64,000 nt of DNA, taken from contig MCFE01000352.1 in assembly GCA_002104905.1 (NCBI GenBank), positions 24,318 through 88,317 of the forward strand, in the 5' to 3' direction. Source of the DNA: Basidiobolus meristosporus CBS 931.73. Taxonomy: Eukaryota; Basidiobolomycota; Basidiobolomycetes; Basidiobolales; Basidiobolaceae. The notes under the pieces were generated by a model, which did no database searches, was not told where the DNA came from, and worked only from the letters and a program-made list of their open reading frames with translations. The position numbers and the translations under genes are program-made. Of the stretch, positions 55,368 through 64,000 are shown one piece after another; positions within the stretch are counted from its first letter, which is position 1; each line of letters opens with the position of its first letter.

Positions 55368-57308
55368 TGTGAAGAAGAAAAAACGTTAAATTGTAGAGTG
55401 GATGAAGTACGATGCTCTCCAGGTATATCTATATATAATATATTCATCAGATCCCACTAAATGACGAAAGGCGATATCAGGGGAACGGAGAAACTAATAA
55501 TCTAATGAATGAACCAGATGGAATAATTGGGTTATGTAGATAACAAGTTGGGTCATGATACGGCGAATCGGATTGGCTGAAGTAGGAAAAAAGGGTTTTC
55601 TGTTGCGGGGGAAAACTGGAAAAATGGATTATTATAGCGGATTTCGACCGGAATTGCTTCAAATGAATCTAAATATTTGTTAAGTTACACGCGCTTTCCA
55701 CACCCGAAATGAATACCATCATTGCTTCCGAGTGCTGCCAAGAGTTCATCAAGTGCTACAGATAGTCAATTCCTAGAGTCTGATGGAAGAGAACAATGCC
55801 ATGTGGAGGGTGATGGGTGATGGGCGATGGGCGATGCGTTGTTGGTAGGTGATCAGTAATTGCCATATTGGTGTCATATCCGCAATTTTATCCCGGGTCA
55901 CGTACGACTTATTTTCCGATTATCCTTACTGCCAGCATGTGATATTCATTCGCTAAAGGAAACATCGTAGATAATGATGGGATGTCTTAAACAACACAGG
56001 TGCGTAGTTTAGCTGAAAGACCTGTTTCGTTCTCTATGTAAGCGGTGTACTATACTTTAGCTCTACAACTGACAGAGGAGGTGTGTAGAACAGACTAAAT
56101 TAGCATAGCAAATAAGATTCTCGTAATGATTACACAAATCACTCTTTATTTTTGATCGGAAACTATTTTAGTAATTCAGATCATTATAAGAGTAAAGTTT
56201 AAAGCTATTCATATTGGCCCAGGAATGGCTAAACTTTGTGTAAACATTCCAACTGTGCGGTTTATAGATAGTGTATATATTTTTGTGGTAAAAGAAATAG
56301 CCATAAGGAGTCTTGGAATATATATATATATATATGCCTCTAGGTGATCAAATGCGAGCCACATTGAATTAACCTTTTGTCAATTACTCTACCAATCTGG
56401 CTTAAAATCACCCAAGAGGGATATCTTTTGATTAAGACTATTGCGTGTTTCATTGACGGTTGAGGGGGCGTTTGTATTCGTATCAGTATTTGATATAGAA
56501 AAGATAATATATGTAGCATGAAAGTATGTGAAATACAACGTCTGAGAAGGCGAGGTGTATTCTGATGCCAGCATTGATCACTGGTTGATCGTTTTGCATG
56601 CCAAACGAATTTCCCTATATCAAATTTGATTAACCATCCCACGACACTGCCTAGAAGTATATCGAGTAGTTATGACGAATGTTCAGGCAGTAGATACTCA
56701 GGTAGACTAATGTTATTGTAGCCTCCAGTTTAATTTCAAAACCCTGAATCTCCAAGGCTGCAACAAGTCTTGGTTCATGGTGCATGATTAGCTAACCGAG
56801 GGAAGAGAAAATCTCATTCATCAATGGATTATTTGTTGTACTATGGCGTTGCAGCATACTACAATGGAAAGTATACATTCTTACCAAAACATTCTATACA
56901 AGGGTACGCATATGAAAAATGTGGGGGAATAAGGTCTTGTTCATTCAATCAAATAGGTGGGTACTTGAGGTAGCTCCAGCTGTCCATTTTAAGTTACGCC
57001 TCCTTGATTCTGATATCTAACCTTCAGATGTAACATCGAAAACTGAGACATAGTCGGGGAGGAGAAGGAGAGCAGGTATATATGCGGAGTACCCCAGACT
57101 TTACAAATCAATTTGGTAAAATTTCAAAATGCTACTAAGAGGCTCCCTCAGGTAACTGAAGAAAATGATCCACGCTTTCTATTTAACTATGGTCAATTCA
57201 TACTCAATACTTCAATACCTGCTAACCATTTTAGGGACAACAGCAAGCCAGCCCAAGAACAAAAGTTTTGTAGATCTTATTAAGGCAATGGAGTAAAGCG
57301 GGATTTGC
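55368..57308. other. Intergenic region upstream of ABC transporter, no gene seen
   Basis: About 1.9 kb. It has the putative promoter of the ABC gene at its left end, a GTGATGGGTGATGGGCGATGGG microrepeat near 55809-55830, a TA run near 56322-56334 and scattered short open frames without features. It ends at a copia LTR. Confidence 0.4.
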
Positions 57309-57651
57309 TGTTGTAAGAGTCTAGGAGATATTGGAAGTGATTTGGAGAACAAGTATATTATGTGGTTTTCACTTGATGATTTATTAAATGTAGAAGTAGT
57401 ATTTATACTTTCACATGGTCTTGACATAATGAGCACGTAGAGTAGGTTTAGGAAAGTCCCAAGAGCATGTATGCAGAGTTTGGGGCTCTTTGGATAACTT
57501 ATCAAATTTTCATGTTCTAGGTACCTGATGTTTTGGTGAAAATATTGTAAGTCCCAACAAGGAATTTGGTTAGTATTCTCTAAGATCTGTAAGTGACAAT
57601 CTAAGTGACTAAGTTAGGTGAATATTCAGGTGGAATTTGAATTTTACAACA
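57309..57651 (-). repeat. Copia 3' LTR, minus strand
   Basis: 343 bp; on the minus strand it starts TGTTGTAAAATTC and ends CTCTTACAACA. Directly upstream on that strand lies a polypurine tract (TTTAGTGGGAG) and then RNase H sequence, so this is the 3' LTR of a minus-strand element and not a solo LTR. No matching flanking duplication was found, as expected when the other end is lost. Confidence 0.8.
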
Positions 57652-57904
57652 CTCCCACTAAACTAAATGCTCATACCAACCAGTCCTAATCTTGACTTAA
57701 GATATTCAAATTTGTCTCTAAGTAATGGATTGGTAAATGTCTGCAAAGAGTTCATCTGTAGGACAGTAAACTAAGTTAACTAAGTTATTCTATATAGCTT
57801 CACACATGTAATGAAGTCTAAGTTATATATATGCTTAGTTCTGGCATGAAAAGTTGGATTTCCACCTAATTGTATACATTCTTGATTTTCTTGAAGTAAA
57901 GTAG
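57652..57904 (-). pseudogene. Copia RNase H tail, decayed, minus strand
   Basis: Minus-strand fragments give VYCPTDELFADIFTNPLLR and KFEYLKSRLGLVGM, the conserved end of copia RNase H, with frameshifts between. It joins the LTR at 57651 by the polypurine tract and is cut at 57904 by the 5' LTR of a plus-strand copia. Confidence 0.7.
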
Positions 57905-58253
57905 TGTTGTAAAAATTTGTAATTCCACCTAAATATTCACCTAACTTAGTCACTTAGATCATCACCTTCAAATCCTAGAGAATACTGACCAAATTCCTTG
58001 TCGGGATTTACTTAGAATATTTTCACCAAAATACCAGGTACCCAGAGCATGAAAATATGATAAGTTGTCCAAACAGCCCCAAACTTTGCACACATGTTCT
58101 TGGGACCTTCCTTAACCTATTCTACGTGTTTGTAATGCCAAGACCAGGTAAGAGTATAAATACTACTTTTACATTCAATAAATCATTAAGTGAAAACCAC
58201 ATAATCTACTTGTTCTCCCAATCACTTCCAATATCTCCAAGACTCTTACAACA
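57905..58253 (+). repeat. Copia 5' LTR, copy 1
   Basis: 349 bp from TGTTGTAAAAATTTG to CTCTTACAACA, with TGTTGTAA/TTACAACA as terminal inverted repeats. It is followed at once by the primer site and Gag. It is nearly identical to the LTR at 62299, so both are recent. It is inserted in the RNase H tail of an opposite-strand copia. Confidence 0.92.
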
Positions 58254-58265
58254 GGTTATGAGCCC
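58254..58265 (+). other. Primer-binding site of copia copy 1, matches initiator tRNA-Met anticodon arm
   Basis: GGTTATGAGCCC is the reverse complement of GGGCTCATAACC, the anticodon stem-loop of eukaryotic initiator tRNA-Met, with CAT as the anticodon. Half-tRNA priming of this kind is known for Drosophila copia and yeast Ty5. The ATG in the site (58258) is also the first in-frame ATG of Gag. Confidence 0.8.
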
Positions 58266-59146
58266 CAAGCTGTCACTCTCTGCAATGTCTACTACTGCCA
58301 TTACTGGAGTTTTTCCCTCTGCCAAAAAGTTGGATGGATCTAACTACCAAGTGTGGAAGGTGAAGATGAAGATGCTACTACAAGAAAGAGGCCTTTGGGA
58401 TATTCTCATGGGAGAAGAATGCCCTCCTAAAAATGTGGGAGTGGAAGCCTTAAAGTACCAGCAGAAAGAACAAAGTGCCTTTAACTGCATTTGCCTTAAT
58501 GTTAAGGACAAATTGCTAATTCAATGCTCAAGAGCAAAAACAGCAAAGAATGCCTGGAAAGCATTAGAAGACACCTACCAGTCATGTTCAGCTGCCAAGA
58601 AGATGTATCTGAGACAAAAATTCTTTACTACAAAGATGCTGCCAGGAGAAGAAATGAAAAATCTAATTAACAGAATTACCCTGCTGGTAGATGAGATGGA
58701 ATCTGTGGGCGTACCAACTACTGATGAGTATGTGATAGTTACCATCCTGAATAGCCTGACAGACAAGTCTCAGGGCCTTGTATCAGCCCTAGAGTCCAGA
58801 ACTGAAGATTGACCTTAAATTACGTATATGGAAGGCTCCTGGATGAAGAATTAAGAAAATCAAGCACCAATAAGAAGGAAGAAGAAAATGCTTTAATAAG
58901 CAATGATAACCAACAAAGGAGGTACCCAAGACCAAACAAAGGCAACAGCAACCTATTTTGCAACTACTGCAAAAGCAAAGGACACACATCAGACCGGTGT
59001 CTCAAAAAGAAAGATAATCAGCAAAAGAAGCCTGAATATGGAAATGCTGCAACAACTGAAGATAGACTATTCATATCTGCACTAAATATGACCACAAACA
59101 AGGATTCTCAGACGTGGTATATTGACTCTGGAGCATCTCAACACTA
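58258..59146 (+). pseudogene. Copia Gag, copy 1, frameshifted and truncated
   Basis: Gag polyprotein start MSPKLSLSAMSTTAITG, then the UBN2-like Gag core (GSNYQVWKVKMKMLLQERGLWDI), MLPGEEMKNLINRITLLVDEM, and a zinc knuckle (CNYCKSKGHTSDRC, C-x2-C-x4-H-x4-C). At 58810 one T is missing compared with copy 2 (GATTGACC against GATTTGACC), so the frame meets a TGA. It breaks off after the protease DSGASQH at 59146, where unrelated sequence starts; no pol remains. Confidence 0.85.
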
Positions 59147-60198
59147 GACTTGTTCCATTGTACCGTGCCAGGGTGCGCGGTGCAATCCGTGGTTATAAAG
59201 AACAATTGAGTGCAATATTATAGCTACCAGAAGGCAGGATCATTCTTGGACAATTTCACACCATGCGGGATGATCTTGCACACTATGGCACAATCTGACA
59301 CGATGAGGTTAGCACGGATGATTGTGCCAACTTGGAATGTTTGCATCATGTGCGCAATCGGATACCGCTATTATGGCAGGTAAAATCTGGTATTTGGATA
59401 TGTTTCTTTAAAGTAAATGGAAATAAATGTGTATCACACTATAAACTACACTGATACTTACCATTTTGGTACCCTCACTCCAATTGGACGGTATCTCAGT
59501 GGTTAATTGGTCCAAAAGTATCCTGAAGCTGGCAGCCCCCAATTGGCTCATTGACAACTGAAAAAGCTACCTGATTTGCCATCAAATATCCCATTTTGCC
59601 CATTGAGCAAGTAAATCCCTGATCCTAGTGATTGGACAAGGTGTCATAGCTAGCACGCAAGCAATTGTGTAGGTGCAAAACAGATCCAATAGCTGCACTG
59701 GTATTACAGATGACGTATATATATGCAGGGTGTTTATTTATAGGGGTTCTGTCTCAAATGTGAGACAACCTTGATATTACTTATATCAAAAATTTGATGA
59801 TCACTGATTTGCAATGGCTCAATTTGGATCGCAAAAAAAAGGGCTGTTGGGATCATTACAAATGTGAGCAATTCAAAGCGATCGCATCATCTTCTCCTGG
59901 GTTTTTTTCTCACAGGGATTACTACTGAAGCATTTGGTAGTGGCTCACTTTGCACACCTATACTACTTCCTGGCTGATTATCATCTTGGCTACTTGTGTA
60001 TTTGTACTCAGTATGTTGCCTCCTAGTTGATGAGTGCAATGCTGCAGGTTGACCCCACTGAATTGTTCCAACTGAACCAACTGCACAGGCCTGTAGTGCC
60101 ATGCGCTGACGCGTTCTTTTACTTGCTAAGGGCTCCGGTGGTTGAGGCACTTCATGTTGGTCATCATCAGTCAGTTCACCAGAAGTAACTTGCTGATG
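59147..60198. other. Insert between copia Gag and gypsy LTR, largely unassigned
   Basis: Composition is less AT-rich than the copia sequence and there are several GATTGTGCC/GATCTTGCACA-like words around 59262-59320. No terminal inverted repeats were recognised. The right part holds a minus-strand coding fragment (59887-60198). The left part may be a non-autonomous element or old intergenic DNA. Confidence 0.35.
59887..60198 (-). CDS. Unknown coding fragment, open up to the gypsy LTR edge
   Basis: On the minus strand 103 codons plus stop are open from the first base after the gypsy LTR (60198) to 59887. The frame enters HQQVTSGELTDDDQHEVPQPPEPLASKRTR and ends VIPVRKKPRRR. It has no ATG of its own, so the gypsy element likely split a gene whose 5' part is elsewhere. 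The acidic start, Gln/Ser middle and very basic C-terminus are typical of a disordered nuclear or transposon-encoded protein. No family was recognised. Confidence 0.35.
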   Translation of the reverse strand, partial: HQQVTSGELTDDDQHEVPQPPEPLASKRTRQRMALQACAVGSVGTIQWGQPAALHSSTRRQHTEYKYTSSQDDNQPGSSIGVQSEPLPNASVVIPVRKKPRRR

Positions 60199-61441
60199 TG
60201 TTGTGTTGTATTATGATTAGTTTGGGGCTTGTTCTACAATGTAGAGGCTAATCAACAATATACAACAACTTCCAGTATGCTAATACTGAAATAGTTTATT
60301 GGGAGTTTGATATACCGATAGAAGATATAACTTTCACTAGTTTCCTCAATCTTGGGCTCAAAATATACTGTAGGCAGTGTTTATCACTTCTACAGCAGTG
60401 TTCTGACCTTCTGTTGACTAATGGGCTTATTTACTTTTATAGTAACTTTTCCTTATTTGGAAGTCACTTTTCTTTCTGAGAAAATATTTCCTAATATGGA
60501 AATTCTGAACTCCCCTTTAACCTAAAGGGGTGTGTTGTAGAAGTCTCTAAAGGGGTCTTTAGACCTAAAGGGGTGTCTAAAGGGGTGTCTTTAGAGTAAA
60601 GGGGCTTCTTGCAGTGGTCTCTAAAGTGGACTTTACACTAAAGGGGTGCCTAAAGGGGCTTTTTTAGAGTAAAGGGGTTTCTTAAAGGGGTCTCTAAAGG
60701 GGTCTTTAGACTAAAGGGGTGTCTAAAGGGGTGTCTTTAGAGTAAAGGGGCTTCTTAGAGGGGACTTTTCCGACAGAAAAGTGGTAGTTTCTTGTAGAAC
60801 TTAGATTGGATTCTTGTGAGCTTTGCAGTCTCTTTACTGATGTAGTACTGATCAAAGTCAGAATACTCAACAGTGCAAGTGATGCAGGGGAAGTCTTATA
60901 ACCTTTAAACTTGTAATTGTAGTGTGGAGATTCTGGAAAGAGAGGCTCTCCCTTTATTTTTCAGCTGGGGAAGTCATATATATGAAAATTTTGAAGGATC
61001 AAAGTTTTTGGGTGATTGCGCAAGCAATACACGTGATACGAAGCTAAAATTTTGCAGTGGCGCAGATCGGACATAGGCGCAGCACCTGTGAAAATTTCAC
61101 GTGATTTGATTGGCTGGTTCAAAAGTTACACGCGATCAAAGTCACCATAGTAATCCTAGCAATAAGGCATAGTATATATAATAGTTGGACTCTTTTGGTC
61201 ATAACTCCTTAAGTACTGCTTCAAATGAGCTGTAATTTGAAACATGTGTTGGCTACTACGTGTTCTGTATGACATAATATTCTTGGGTGGATTGCTTGTC
61301 AGGGTCTGGAGCATTTGCTCTTCAAAGTTGGAAATTCTTGATCTTTCTCTTATGTGTTACAATAGCAAAAAGCAAAATAAAGAAATGAGTGCAATATTGG
61401 TTTAGAGATATTGTGGTAATGGAATACTTTCCATTACCACA
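60199..61441 (-). repeat. Ty3/gypsy 3' LTR, minus strand, with expanded repeat array
   Basis: 1243 bp; on the minus strand from TGTGGTAATGG to ACAACACAACA. A polypurine tract (AGTTAGGGGAGACT) lies just upstream on that strand, after integrase. It contains an array of TAAAGGGGTGTCTTTAGAG-like units at about 60515-60765, longer than in the copy at 3190-4315. Confidence 0.85.
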
Positions 61442-61449
61442 AGTCTCCC

Positions 61450-62298
61450 CTAACTTTGAGAAATAATGCCCTCATTATTACTTCTGATATGGAACTTCTT
61501 CAATCTGTTACCAGGTTGTGTCAGTGCAAGTGGTGTACCGTCAAGTTCTGCTAGTTTGTAAGATCCATTTTTGTTTGCATGTATGATCTTGTAGGGACCT
61601 TGCCATTGCATATCCAGCTTGGATGCCTTGTTTCTTTGGCTTTTTGTGTTGTGAAGTAGTATCAACTCACCTACTTCTAACAATGTTTTTCTTAGGCATT
61701 TTTGAGCGTCAAAGTACTCCTTGCCAGCCATTCTGGATTTCTTCAGGTTTTCTATTGCATTCTGTTGCAGAGTGTGTGCTTGTTGAATCTGTTGTACTCT
61801 TGCTAGCAATAGCTCTGATGTTGTCATTGTTGGTTTCCATGGGAGGGTAAGCCAATTCTCAAAAGATATGTCTATTGGCAAAACAGCTTCATGTCCATAT
61901 ATTAAAAAAAATGGTGTATACCCTGTACTTCTTTTAACTGTGACTCTATCAGAACAAATTGCTGCATGAAAGTTATTTGCCCATTTGTTGGGTTCTTCAT
62001 AGCTAAGCTTTGCTAATGTGTTTGCAAAAGCAGAATGTCCACGTTCAACTGGTGAGTTTGCTTGTGGGTGATATGGCGTAGTATGTATAAGCTTGGTTCC
62101 ATGCTTTGTCGCTAGTGCTTGTATTTCATAAGATCCACATTCTCCATTGTCTGCAATAAGGGTGCCAGCTGAACCATGTCTGAGATATACATCTTCTTTG
62201 AGAAATCTTGCTACTGCTTTTGCATTGGCTTGTTTTAGCATTCTAGCCTCTATCCAACCAGTAAAGTTATCACAACAGTCCACCACATACTTATACCT
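61450..62298 (-). pseudogene. Ty3/gypsy integrase (C-terminal Pol), 5'-truncated by a copia LTR
   Basis: On the minus strand the frame is open over 280 codons and holds the integrase core: YKYVVDCCDNFTGWIEARML with the first catalytic Asp, LIADNGECGSYEI with the second, and HPQANSPVERGHSAFANTL with the Glu. After it come TPFFLIYGHEAVLPIDISF and a C-terminal GPY/F-like segment (LDMQWQGPYKIIHANKNGSYKLAEL), ending at TAG or the like next to the LTR. The first nine codons of the apparent frame (up to 62322) are copia LTR, not gypsy. Reverse transcriptase and the zinc-binding region of integrase lie beyond the copia insertion and out of the window. Confidence 0.85.
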
Positions 62299-62647
62299 GT
62301 TGTAAAAATTCGTATTTTCCACCTAAATATTCACCTAACTTAGTCACTTAGATCATCACCTTCAAATCCTAGAGAATACTGACCAAATTCCTTGTCGGGA
62401 TTTACTTAGAATATTTTCACCAAAATACCAGGTACCCAGAACATGAAAATTCTCAAAGTTGTCCAAACAGCCCCAAACTTTGCACACATGTTCTTGGGAC
62501 CTTCCTTAACCTATTCTACGTGTTTGTAATGCCAAGACCATGTAAAAGTATAAATACCACTTTTACATTCAATAAATCATTAAGTGAAAACCACATAATC
62601 TACTTGTTCTCCAAATCACTTCCAATATCTCCAAGACTCTTACAATA
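62299..62647 (+). repeat. Copia 5' LTR, copy 2
   Basis: 349 bp from TGTTGTAAAAATTCG to CTCTTACAATA, differing at few sites from copy 1. Inserted in the gypsy integrase gene. The far LTR is outside the window. Confidence 0.92.
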
Positions 62648-64000
62648 GGTTATGAGCCCCGAGCTGTCACTCTCTGCAATGTCTACTACTGCTATTACTG
62701 GAATTTTTCCCTCTGCTGAAAAGTTGGATGGATCTAACTACCAAGTGTGGAAGGTGAAGATGAAGATGCTGCTGCAAGAAAGAGGCCTTTGGGATATTGT
62801 CATGGGAGAAGAATGCCCTCCTAAAAACGTGGGAGAGGAAGCCTTAAAGTACCAGAAGAAAGAACAAAGTGCCTTTAACTGCATTTGCCTTAATGTCAAG
62901 GACAAATTGCTAATTCAATGCTCAAGAGCAAAAACGGCAAAGAATGCCTGGAAGGCATTAGAAGACACCTACCAGTCATGTTCAGCTGCCAAGAAAATGT
63001 ATCTGAGAAGAAAATTCTTTACTACAAAGATGCTGCCAGGAGAAGAAATGAAAAATCTAATTAACAGAATTACCCTGCTGGTAGATGAGATGGAATCTGT
63101 GGGCGTACCAACTACTGATGAGGATGTGATAGTTACCATCCTGAATAGCCTGACAGACGAGTTTCAGGGCCTTGTATCAGCCCTAGAGTCCAGAACTGAA
63201 GATTTGACCTTAAATTACGTATATGGAAGGCTCCTGGATGAAGAATTAAGAAAATCAAGCGCCAATAAGAAGGAAGAAGAAAATGCTTTAATAAGCAATG
63301 ATAACCAACAAAGGAGGTACCCAAGACCCTACAAAGGCAACAGCAACCTATTTTGCAACTACTGCAAAAGGAAAGGACACACATCAGACCGGTGTTTCAA
63401 AAAGAGAGATTATCAGCAAAAGAAGCCTGAATATGGAAATGCTGCAACAACTGAAGATAGACTATTCATATCTGCACTAAATATGACCACAAACAAGGAT
63501 TCTCAGACGTGGTATATTGACTCTGGAGCTTCTCAACACTTTACACACCAAAAAGAACTTTTTACCCAATATCAAGAAATTCCAATTAAGAAGGTTTTCA
63601 TGGGTGACGATAGAACACTTGATGCAGTGGGAGAAGGAACTATCCAAGTAAACCTTAGAAGCAGTGAAGGAAGCCATACACTGACCTTTAAAGAGTACTC
63701 TATGTACCAGAAATAGCCAAGAACCTACTCTCTGTAAGCAAGGCCACAGCAGAAGGACTCAGTTTCAGTTTTGACAATTCTGGATGCAGGATCACTGATC
63801 AAAATGGTGCTCATATTGCTTCAGGCATCAGAGATCAGAACCTATACAAGTTGACTTATATTCCATCATATCTGGAAGCCAATATAAGTAACTTAAATGA
63901 AGAAACACCAATGCTTTGGCACAGGAGATTTGGACACATCAATTTTGATTATTTGTGCAAAATGATCAAAGATCAGCTAATTTCTGGAGTGAAAATTGAT
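62648..64000 (+). CDS. Copia Gag-Pol, copy 2, running off the window
   Basis: The primer site GGTTATGAGCCC (62648-62659) includes the ATG at 62652. The Gag frame reads MSPELSLSAMSTTAITG to the zinc knuckle (CNYCKRKGHTSDRC) and on into the protease (WYIDSGASQHFTHQKELF), all in one frame to 63716. There a one-base loss near 63694 (GAGTACTC for the expected GATGTACTC) shifts the frame; the next frame continues VLYVPEIAKNLLSVSKATAEG and the pre-integrase block MLWHRRFGHINFDYL to the window end. Apart from this break it looks young and near complete. The reverse transcriptase lies outside the window. Confidence 0.88.

Noticed and set aside
1-64000. CRISPR arrays, bacterial operons or phage
   Set aside because: No regularly spaced repeats, ribosome-binding sites or prokaryotic gene packing; spliceosomal introns throughout show a eukaryotic nuclear genome.

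Overview
This is eukaryotic, almost certainly fungal, nuclear DNA. Most genes carry many short introns (about 47-84 nt) with GT-AG ends and frequent TACTAAC-like branch sites. Products include a chitin-glucan transglycosylase-type GH16 enzyme, a Kre9/KNH-like wall protein, a full-size PDR-type ABC transporter and an Ecl1-type zinc protein, all typical of fungi. An EMAP-like (HELP/WD40) protein and a minor-spliceosome (U12, AT-AC) intron are traits lost from most Dikarya, so an early-diverging lineage (Zoopagomycota or Mucoromycota; Basidiobolus is my guess) fits best. I cannot confirm the species from sequence alone.

Layout. (1) 1-10.9 kb and 57.3-64 kb are AT-rich transposon graveyards. The left block holds two opposed copies, plus a third fragment, of a Tnp2/CACTA-type DNA transposon that encodes a transposase and a divergently transcribed partner protein, together with Ty1/copia remnants, solo LTRs and a Ty3/gypsy solo LTR. 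The right block is a nested stack: a plus-strand copia in the RNase H tail of a minus-strand copia, an unassigned coding fragment, a gypsy element (LTR plus integrase) flush against it, and a second copia inserted in the gypsy integrase and leaving the window. A smaller repeat island sits at 49.1-50.0 kb. (2) 11.3-48.4 kb is a compact gene island on both strands: 8-Cys secreted protein, taxilin, alpha-arrestin, MFSD1-like transporter, PSMG1-like proteasome chaperone, Dus1, DUF1648 membrane protein, Kre9/KNH-like protein, GPI12, mitochondrial TPR protein, TBC Rab-GAP, CYSTM-like protein, importin-13, Ecl1-like protein, secreted protein, gluconokinase, mitochondrial phosphate carrier, C2-EML fusion, 7TM receptor, LURP-one protein and GH16 CRH-like enzyme. 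(3) 50.7-55.4 kb is one PDR/ABCG transporter.

The genes are unrelated housekeeping or surface functions, not a cluster. A loose theme is the secretory pathway and cell surface: GPI12 makes the anchor precursor that the CRH-like and perhaps the Kre9-like and 8-Cys proteins would use, while arrestin, TBC and taxilin act in trafficking.

The observations I rate highest are the AT-AC intron inside importin-13, the C2-HELP-WD40 fusion, the copia primer-binding site that matches the anticodon arm of initiator tRNA-Met and contains an in-frame Gag ATG, and the divergent two-gene Tnp2 element. Exon models were built by hand; for every multi-exon gene the exon lengths sum to a multiple of three (the C2-EML gene needs one base removed from a homopolymer).
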